Shown here piece after piece: positions 31,788 through 37,367 of a stretch of 37,367 bases of DNA. Below the pieces are notes generated by a model. It worked only from the letters and a program-made list of their open reading frames with translations, was not told where the DNA came from and made no database searches. Origin of the DNA: Fusicatenibacter sp. Lineage in GTDB: Bacteria > Bacillota > Clostridia > Lachnospirales > Lachnospiraceae. Location of the stretch: the NCBI GenBank assembly GCA_017887445.1, contig JAGHIA010000160.1:1-37367 (forward strand), written 5' to 3'. Made by a program: the position numbers and the translations under genes. The first letter of the stretch is position 1, and the number at the start of each line of letters is the position of its first letter.

Positions 31788-32014
31788 GCAGTTTCGCGCC
31801 GCAGGCCTCGGGATTTTCGCGCATTCTGCGCGAAAACACCTCGCGGAACAGCACACTCTGATGCCCATCTGCCATGTTTCAGCGTTGCTGAACCATGACA
31901 CGCTTCGCGATGCACAGAAACCGCATTTCATGCAGTTTCGCGCCGCAGGCCTCGGGATTTTCGCGCATTTCGCGCGAAAACACCTCGCGGGACAGCACAC
32001 TCTGATGCCCATCT
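31788..32014. repeat. Two 83-bp direct repeats, period 144
   Basis: Copy 1 is 31788-31870 and copy 2 is 31932-32014. Both start GCAGTTTCGCGCCGCAGGCC and end CTGATGCCCATCT, with about 4 differences. Each contains the palindrome TTTTCGCGCATT..CGCGAAAA. The 61-base spacer between them also has a hairpin (TTTCAGC..GCTGAA). The period is a multiple of three and the minus-strand frame is open, reading MGIRVCC.ARCFRA.CAKIPRP twice. It lies within the gene-free stretch 31758-32202, upstream of the sigma factor. Confidence 0.9.
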
Positions 32015-32141
32015 ACTTATATAATGTAAAGAGAATTGAAAAGCTTTCACTTTTTGAAAAAATTTTTTACATATTTTTCCAGTGTGTTTTCACTGTATTC
32101 CGTGTCCTCGCAGATCCGCCAGAACACCTTTCACTGCACGC

Positions 32142-32177
32142 AAAAAAGCGTACCACCTCAAGAGTGATACGCTTTTT
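32142..32177 (-). terminator. Terminator of purL
   Basis: On the minus strand AAAAAGCGTA and TACGCTTTTTT form a 10-bp stem with a T-run, 25 bases after the purL stop. Symmetric A/T runs suggest activity in both directions. Confidence 0.88.
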
Positions 32178-32202
32178 CGCGTCGCAATTTTCTATTATCG
32201 TT

Positions 32203-35200
32203 TTATTTAAAGTAAGCCACACCTGATTCAAACAGCTTCATATCCTGTTCGCCCCAGATATTCACTGCTACGCCGTGATCGCGCCGCTCCGCATGGGCCA
32301 TCTTTCCAAGTACACGTCCGTCGGGACTGGTGATACCCTCGATGCCGCAGTAGGAGCCGTTGACGTTCCAGTATTCATCGTTGGTGAAGTTTCCGTCCGC
32401 ATCGCAGTAGCGGGTCGCGATCTGTCCGTTGGCCATGAGCTTCTCGATCCACTCACGGCTGGCAACGAAACGTCCTTCTCCGTGGGACGCCGGGTTGGTG
32501 TAAACGCCGCCGGTCTGGGCATTTGCCAGCCACGGGGACTTGTTGGTGACAACCTTCGTGTAGACCATTTTGGAGATATGGCGTCCGATGGTGTTGAAGG
32601 TCAGCGTCGGGGAATCCGGTGTCTGTCCGGTGATCTCGCCGTAGGGAACCAGTCCCAGCTTGATCAGCGCCTGGAAGCCGTTGCAGATTCCCAGCGCCAG
32701 TCCGTCCCTTTCGTTGAGCAGCTTCATGACCGCTTCTTTGATCTTCGCGTTCTGGAACGCGGTGGCAAAGAATTTCGCGGAGCCGTCCGGCTCGTCGCCT
32801 GCGGAGAATCCACCCGGGAACATGATGATCTGCGCCTGATCGATGGCCTTTCCAAAGGCATCCACAGATTCGCGGATATCCTCCGCAGTCAGGTTGCGGA
32901 ACACCTTGGTGATCACCTTCGCGCCCGCCCGCTCAAAGGCACGGGTGCTGTCGTACTCACAGTTGGTTCCGGGGAACACCGGGATAAATACGGTCGGCTG
33001 TGCCAGCTTGTGGGAGCAGATGTGTACCCGGCTGGTCTTGTACAGTCCGTCTGCGATGGCCGCGTCCTCCTGGGCCGGAGTCACGTTCAGTTCCTCGGCC
33101 GGAGCTGTCTCCGCGCCGGAAACCGTGCGGAATACCTTCTCCAGCGGAGCGCTCCAGGCAGCCTCAGCTTCCTGCTCGGACAGTTCCATATTGCCATAGG
33201 AGAAGACACCGTCGCCGGTCACTTCGCCGATGACTGTGTACGTGCAGGCCAGCTCTCCCACTTTTCCGTCCGGAACCTCACATACCAGGTCGCCGAACAG
33301 CGGGCTGAACAGGTCGCGGGCATCCACATTGTGCTCTACCTTCACGCCCATGTGGTTTCCAAATGCCATCTTGGACAGAGCCGCGGCGATACCCTGACGG
33401 TCTACCGCGTAAGCAGATACGATCCGTCCCGCCTGCATGTCCTCATGGACTCTCTCATACAGGTTCATAACGTTTTCATACTCCGGAAGATCATAAGCAT
33501 CCGACGGAATATGGATCCATACCAGCTTGTTTCCTGCTTTTTTCAGTTCCGGCGTTACCACGTCGCCCAGCTTCGCCACATCCACCGCGAAGGATACCAG
33601 GGTCGGCGGCACGTCGATATCGTTGAAGGTTCCGGACATACTGTCCTTTCCTCCGATGGACGGCAGACCAAATCCCATCTGCGCGTCGTATGCGCCGAGC
33701 AGCGCCGCGAACGGCTGGCTCCAGCGGGCCGGATCCTCGGTCATTCTGCGGAAATACTCCTGGAAGGTAAAGCGGATCTTCTTAAAGTCGCCGCCTGCCG
33801 CAACGATCCTTGCGATAGACTCTGTCACCGCGTAGATCGCGCCGTGGTACGGGCTCCAGCTGGACACATAGGGATCGAAGCCGTAGCTCATCATGGTCAC
33901 CGTCTCGGTTTTTCCGTCCGGCACCGGAACCTTGGCTACCATAGCCTGCGTCTCGGTCATCTGATATTTTCCGCCGTAAGGCATCAGGGTGCTGGCTGCT
34001 CCGATGGAGGAGTCGAACATTTCCACCAGTCCTTTCTGAGAGCAGGTGTTCAGGTCGGACAGCGTCTCCAGCCATTTTGCCTTCACATCGCTGATGTCTC
34101 CGGAACGTTTCAGCACAGTATCCGCTTTGGACGGGATCTCAACATATACGTCGTTTTCCTGGTGCGCGCCGTTGGTATCCAGGAAGGCGCGGGAAATGTT
34201 GACGATCTCCTTGCCCCTCCAGCTCATAACCAGACGCGGCTCCTCGGTGACAACCGCCACTTCCGTGGCTTCCAGGTTTTCTTCCGCCGCGTAATTCATA
34301 AAGGCTTCCCGGTCTTTCGGGTCGATGACCACAGCCATACGCTCCTGAGACTCGGAAATGGCGATCTCTGTTCCGTCCAGACCGGCATATTTCTTCGGCA
34401 CCTTGTCCAGGTTGATCTGAAGGCCGGCTGCCAGCTCGCCGATGGCTACGGAAACTCCGCCTGCGCCGAAGTCGTTGCATTTCTTAATCAGAAGGCTGAC
34501 CTCTTTTCTGCGGAACAGTCTCTGAAGCTTCCGCTCGGTGGGAGCGTTTCCTTTCTGTACCTCAGCGCCGCAGGTCTCGATGGACTCTGTGGTGTGTACT
34601 TTGGAGGAACCGGTAGCTCCGCCGCAGCCGTCGCGTCCGGTGCGCCCGCCAAGAAGGATGATGATATCGCCGGGGTCAGAGTTTTCACGGACCACAGCGT
34701 TTCTCGGAGCAGCGCCCAGCACTGCGCCGATCTCCATACGTTTTGCCACATAGTTGGGGTGATAGACTTCTTTTACATATCCGGTGGCCAGACCGATCTG
34801 GTTGCCGTAGGAGCTGTAGCCGTGGGCCGCCTCGCGCACCAGCTTTTTCTGAGGAAGCTTTCCTTCCAGCGTCTCGCTCTGGGGACGGGTCGGGTCTGCC
34901 GCTCCGGTCACGCGCATGGCCTGATATACATAGGTACGGCCTGACAGCGGATCGCGGATCGCTCCGCCAAGGCAGGTGGCCGCGCCTCCGAACGGCTCAA
35001 TCTCTGTGGGATGGTTGTGGGTTTCGTTCTTAAAGTTGATCAGCCATTCTTCCTCAACGCCGTCCACATCCACCGGCACAACGATGGAGCATGCGTTGAT
35101 TTCGTCGGATTCTTCCTGATCCTGCAGCTTGCCCTCTGCTTTCAGCTTGCGCATAGCCATCAGCGCCAGATCCATCAGGCAGACAAACTTGTCGTCACGG

Positions 35201-36000
35201 CCGCGGAAGATCTCCTCACGGTCACTGAGATATTTCTCGTAGGTCTTTACCATCGGCTCCTTGTAATCACCGTCGCCGAAGGTTACGTTTTTCAGCTCCG
35301 TGGAGAAGGTGGTATGGCGGCAGTGGTCGGACCAGTACGTATCCAGCACGCGGATCTCCGTCATGGACGGGTCTCTCTGCTCTTCCTTTTTGAAATAGTT
35401 CTGAATATGAAGGAAATCCTTAAAGGTCATCGCCAGTCCCAGGGAATCGTACAGTGCTTTCAGTTCCTCCTCGGGCATGTCCGCGAAGCCGTCAAAAATC
35501 TTAACGTCCGCCGGATCGTCAAAGTTTGTCACCAGAGTCTCCGGTTTTTCCAGACCAATCTCACGGGAATCCACCGGGTTGATGCAGTGGTTTTTCACCG
35601 CCTGAAGCTGTTCGCCGGTGATGTCTCCCTCGATGACATAAGTGGTGGCGGAGCGGATGATCGGCGTCTCGTCCTCTTTCAGGAACTGGATACACTGCAC
35701 CGCGGAATCTGCCCGCTGGTCAAACTGCCCCGGAAGAAATTCTACCGAGAAGATTTTGTCTTCCGGGTTGTGCGGAAATTCTTCTAAATAAAAGTCGTCT
35801 ACCGGCGGCTCCGCAAATACTACATGGCATGCTTTCTCAAAGGTCTCGCTGCTGACGTTTTCCACGTCGTAGCGGATCAGGACTCTCACATTTGTAACGG
35901 CGGAAAGATTCAGGTAATGTCTGATCTCATGTCTCAGTTCTTTTGCCTGTACCGCGAAATCAGGTTTTTTCTCCACATATACGCGTTTTACTGTACTCAT
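32203..36000 (-). CDS. purL: Phosphoribosylformylglycinamidine synthase, single-chain (PurL with glutaminase domain)
   Basis: 1265 residues. It converts FGAR to FGAM with ATP and glutamine, the fourth step of purine synthesis. The order is an N-terminal PurS-like part, two AIR-synthase-related halves (visible in YWSDHCRHTTFSTELKN, NHPTEIEPFGGAATCLGG, GKDSMSGTF) and a C-terminal class-I glutamine amidotransferase. The latter shows VFPGTNCEYDSTRAFERAG, FPGGFSAGDEPDGS, the nucleophilic Cys in LGICNGFQALIKLG, and the catalytic His/Glu region SHGEGRF. This fused form is usual in clostridia, in contrast to the split PurS/PurQ/PurL of bacilli. GGAGG lies 6 bases before the ATG at 35998-36000. No other pur gene is adjacent. 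Confidence 0.95.
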   Translation of the reverse strand: MSTVKRVYVEKKPDFAVQAKELRHEIRHYLNLSAVTNVRVLIRYDVENVSSETFEKACHVVFAEPPVDDFYLEEFPHNPEDKIFSVEFLPGQFDQRADSAVQCIQFLKEDETPIIRSATTYVIEGDITGEQLQAVKNHCINPVDSREIGLEKPETLVTNFDDPADVKIFDGFADMPEEELKALYDSLGLAMTFKDFLHIQNYFKKEEQRDPSMTEIRVLDTYWSDHCRHTTFSTELKNVTFGDGDYKEPMVKTYEKYLSDREEIFRGRDDKFVCLMDLALMAMRKLKAEGKLQDQEESDEINACSIVVPVDVDGVEEEWLINFKNETHNHPTEIEPFGGAATCLGGAIRDPLSGRTYVYQAMRVTGAADPTRPQSETLEGKLPQKKLVREAAHGYSSYGNQIGLATGYVKEVYHPNYVAKRMEIGAVLGAAPRNAVVRENSDPGDIIILLGGRTGRDGCGGATGSSKVHTTESIETCGAEVQKGNAPTERKLQRLFRRKEVSLLIKKCNDFGAGGVSVAIGELAAGLQINLDKVPKKYAGLDGTEIAISESQERMAVVIDPKDREAFMNYAAEENLEATEVAVVTEEPRLVMSWRGKEIVNISRAFLDTNGAHQENDVYVEIPSKADTVLKRSGDISDVKAKWLETLSDLNTCSQKGLVEMFDSSIGAASTLMPYGGKYQMTETQAMVAKVPVPDGKTETVTMMSYGFDPYVSSWSPYHGAIYAVTESIARIVAAGGDFKKIRFTFQEYFRRMTEDPARWSQPFAALLGAYDAQMGFGLPSIGGKDSMSGTFNDIDVPPTLVSFAVDVAKLGDVVTPELKKAGNKLVWIHIPSDAYDLPEYENVMNLYERVHEDMQAGRIVSAYAVDRQGIAAALSKMAFGNHMGVKVEHNVDARDLFSPLFGDLVCEVPDGKVGELACTYTVIGEVTGDGVFSYGNMELSEQEAEAAWSAPLEKVFRTVSGAETAPAEELNVTPAQEDAAIADGLYKTSRVHICSHKLAQPTVFIPVFPGTNCEYDSTRAFERAGAKVITKVFRNLTAEDIRESVDAFGKAIDQAQIIMFPGGFSAGDEPDGSAKFFATAFQNAKIKEAVMKLLNERDGLALGICNGFQALIKLGLVPYGEITGQTPDSPTLTFNTIGRHISKMVYTKVVTNKSPWLANAQTGGVYTNPASHGEGRFVASREWIEKLMANGQIATRYCDADGNFTNDEYWNVNGSYCGIEGITSPDGRVLGKMAHAERRDHGVAVNIWGEQDMKLFESGVAYFK

Positions 36001-36151
36001 TGGGTTCCTCCATTTTCTTTTCATGGGTTCCGGCGCTGCCTGCTTTTTGGAATGTACGGGAATCCCGGCAGTGGTGACCGTTCTATTCTGTCAAGCGGTT
36101 GCCGGCAGTATTCCTGTCCTGCGGCAGGCCGGAAGCAGTGGATTTTTGCTG

Positions 36152-36195
36152 GAGCTCGTTTGAAAATTCATTCCTGCGGCTTGCAGACACACTCT
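36152..36195. repeat. MITE-like repeat (AGAGCGTGTTTGAAAAT family), copy 5, decayed
   Basis: GAGCTCGTTTGAAAATTCAT, then TCCTGCGGCTTGCAGACACACTCT. The left end and centre match copy 3; the right arm has several changes. Confidence 0.7.
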
Positions 36196-36361
36196 GACAC
36201 AAAAATCCTTCTGCAGTTATACGCTACTTTCAGTTTATCATATGGATTATTATAAGTAAAATTAATATAATTAATCACTTTTATAAGATGTACTAATTCA
36301 TAAGATCTGAGCCAAACCGGAAACAGATCCTTTTTACCCAATGGTTCCATCATAGCTTCAC

Positions 36362-36411
36362 AAAAAAATCCCCCGCAGAGAAGTGCTTTTGTTCACTCCC
36401 TGCGGGGGATA
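36362..36411 (-). terminator. Terminator downstream of hpf
   Basis: On the minus strand ATCCCCCGCAG pairs with CTGCGGGGGAT, followed by TTTTTTT. It would end transcripts coming from hpf before purL. Confidence 0.88.
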
Positions 36412-36423
36412 TCCATGCTTTCT

Positions 36424-36485
36424 CCTTTCATGGCGCACTCGCTGCACCAATAATGGTAGATTTGGAAGTTTACTTCCAAACTTAA
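36424..36485. repeat. Two-hairpin repeat, copy 2
   Basis: CCTTTCATGGCGCACTCGCT, then a TTGGAAGTTTACTTCCAA hairpin and CTTAA, matching the unit at 15303-15362. It sits between hpf and purL. Confidence 0.8.
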
Positions 36486-36501
36486 CTTTTGATGATATGA
36501 C

Positions 36502-36529
36502 GTAACCGTTCAGCTGGCTGAACGGTTAC
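36502..36529. repeat. TTCAGCTGGCTGAA palindromic repeat, copy 6
   Basis: GTAACCGTTCAGCTGGCTGA, continuing ACGGTTAC: a perfect 28-base palindrome apart from its central bases, the best-conserved copy in the window. Confidence 0.85.
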
Positions 36530-36602
36530 GATACGCTTGATGTCAGACCACCGAACACTTCGGAATGCGGTCAACGATCCATTTTCAAAATTCCAACATA
36601 CT

Positions 36603-37130
36603 TTAAAACTCAGGCTCGATCAGACCGTAAGTATTTCCTTTTCTCTTGTATACCACGTTGACTTCGTCGGTCTCCGCGTTGCGGAACACATAGAAATTAT
36701 GTCCCAGCAGCTCCATCTGTACGCAGGCGTCTTCCGGGAACATGGGTTTCATTCCGAATTTCTTGCTGCGGATGATGCGGATTTCTTCGTCTTCCATGTA
36801 ATCGTTCTCGATATAGGCTTTCTGGAAGTTTCCGCCTTCCTGCTTTTTGTCCACGATCTTGGTTTTATATTTGCGAAGCTGACGCTCGATCACTTCTTCT
36901 ACCAGATCAATGGATACGTACATGTCGTTGCTTACCTGCTCGGAGCGGATGATGTTGCCCTTGACAGGTATGGTTACTTCTATCTTCTGTCTTTCCTTTT
37001 CTACACTCAATGTGACAATGACTTCTGTGTCGGGTGTGAAATATCTTTCCAGTTTTCCAAGCTTGTCCTGGACTGCTGCCCGTAATCCTTCTGTTACGTC
37101 GATATTTTTTCCGCTTATTGTGATCTTCAT
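36603..37130 (-). CDS. hpf: Ribosome hibernation-promoting factor, long form
   Basis: 175 residues. The N-terminal S30AE (HPF/YfiA) domain begins MKITISGKNIDVTEGLRAAV and spans about residues 1-100. A variable linker follows, then the C-terminal dimerisation domain (RIIRSKKFGMKPMFPEDACV, QMELLGHNFYVFRNAETDEV, NVVYKRKGNTYGLIEPEF). The long form alone drives formation of inactive 100S ribosome dimers in stationary phase. AAAGGGG lies about 10 bases before the ATG, and a minus-strand TATAAT (37195-37200) without a strong -35 could be its promoter. Confidence 0.94.
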   Translation of the reverse strand: MKITISGKNIDVTEGLRAAVQDKLGKLERYFTPDTEVIVTLSVEKERQKIEVTIPVKGNIIRSEQVSNDMYVSIDLVEEVIERQLRKYKTKIVDKKQEGGNFQKAYIENDYMEDEEIRIIRSKKFGMKPMFPEDACVQMELLGHNFYVFRNAETDEVNVVYKRKGNTYGLIEPEF

Positions 37131-37265
37131 GATGTCCCAACCCCTTTGCTAAGAATTTTACAGGTTTTTTATCTTTCCGCCTGTAAGTAAGTATATTATA
37201 CCAATCTCGTGGGGAAAAGGCAATAGAGTTTAGAATATTCCCAAACTTTTTATAATTTTACTGTC

Positions 37266-37367
37266 AATTGGTGGGGGATAGAAGGCGGACGGAAGTGGGA
37301 GAGGACGCGGGCGGCGGGCGGGGGAGAATGCAGGATTCGTGCTCACTCCGACATTCGGACAGAGGCA
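37266..37367. repeat. Partial relative of the giant GC-rich repeat, cut by the window end
   Basis: TTGGTGGGGGATAGAAGGCG, then GACGGAAGTGGGAGAGG and a G-rich tail resemble the outer left arm of the 1645-1930 element (ATGGTGGGGATGAGGGCGGACGAAAGGGAGAGG, 1632-1664). Only one arm is visible. No gene is seen in 37131-37367. Confidence 0.6.

Larger units (their letters stand above)
36001..36602. other. Repeat-filled intergenic region between hpf and purL
   Basis: No gene in 602 bases. It holds, from purL outward, a decayed MITE copy, an A+T-rich stretch with a minus-strand TATAAT (36249-36254) but no good -35, a terminator, a two-hairpin repeat and a TTCAGCTGGCTGAA palindrome. No purine riboswitch or PurR box was recognised before purL. 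Confidence 0.6.

Noticed and set aside
31758-32012. N-terminal extension of the sigma factor through the repeats
   Set aside because: A good ribosome binding site and the family start are at 31757. The upstream frame is repeat sequence; kept only as a finding.
31788-32014. Possible CRISPR array
   Set aside because: Only two 83-bp copies with one 61-bp spacer and internal palindromes; no cas genes. Repeat length and number do not fit.
32275-34944. Very long (889-codon) plus-strand open frame opposite purL
   Set aside because: It is antisense to well-conserved PurL sequence, has no ribosome binding site and shows no known domain; long antisense frames arise from the GC-rich codon bias.
36001-36250. 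Purine riboswitch or PurR box upstream of purL
   Set aside because: No three-way-junction core or PurR-type inverted repeat was seen; the region is a decayed MITE and A+T-rich sequence.

Overview
The window looks like a chromosomal segment of a gut-type Lachnospiraceae / Clostridia bacterium. This is an inference from gene content: single-chain PurL with a fused glutaminase domain, type III pantothenate kinase, an ECF-type vitamin S component, long-form HPF, a gut-type beta-glucuronidase, AGGAGG-type ribosome binding sites and TTGACA/TATAAT promoters. No ribosomal RNA is present to fix the genus. Most genes are on the minus strand.

Layout. 1-1548: an incomplete P-loop kinase overlapping a GNAT acetyltransferase, a short unexplained ORF end, and a glutaredoxin-like protein. 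1645-1930: a very long GC-rich inverted repeat. 2146-5198: a DUF4143 AAA ATPase, an ArsB/NhaD/CitT-type permease, and a deleted second copy of the ATPase. 5436-11539: a complete oligopeptide ABC transporter (oppABCDF order) plus a small membrane protein. 11719-14383: an L-cysteine desulfidase-like enzyme divergent from a LysR regulator. 14529-17379: a pantothenate-to-CoA module (coaBC, ECF S component, coaX). 17533-18829: a MerR-type promoter, a MITE and a DUF362 protein. 19142-22515: beta-glucuronidase translationally coupled to an uncharacterised 520-residue protein. 22609-23581: MITE, broken nitroreductase, truncated orphan HicB and tRNA-Leu(CAA). 23667-28295: lysA, pyk, a rhomboid-like protein without catalytic residues, corA. 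28645-31757: aroC, a beta-propeller lactonase, a 245-bp hairpin element and an ECF-type sigma factor. 32203-37130: purL and hpf.

Most genes are ordinary housekeeping or nutrient genes: peptide uptake, cysteine breakdown, CoA synthesis, lysine, aromatic amino-acid and purine synthesis, and glycolysis. The unusual part is between the genes. At least six families of palindromic or hairpin-forming repeats fill the intergenic spaces. They include a MITE-like AGAGCGTGTTTGAAAAT family (5 copies), a TTCAGCTGGCTGAA palindrome (7 copies), a two-hairpin element (2 copies), a GCGAAGCGATTTTCAATGGCC element (2 copies), an 83-bp direct repeat (2 copies) and two very large hairpins. Several copies lie exactly at gene ends, supply stop codons, truncate genes, or separate a promoter from its gene.

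The most interesting uncharacterised protein is the 520-residue partner of the beta-glucuronidase. No complete new defence or mobile system is visible. All assignments come from reading the sequence; no database search was run.
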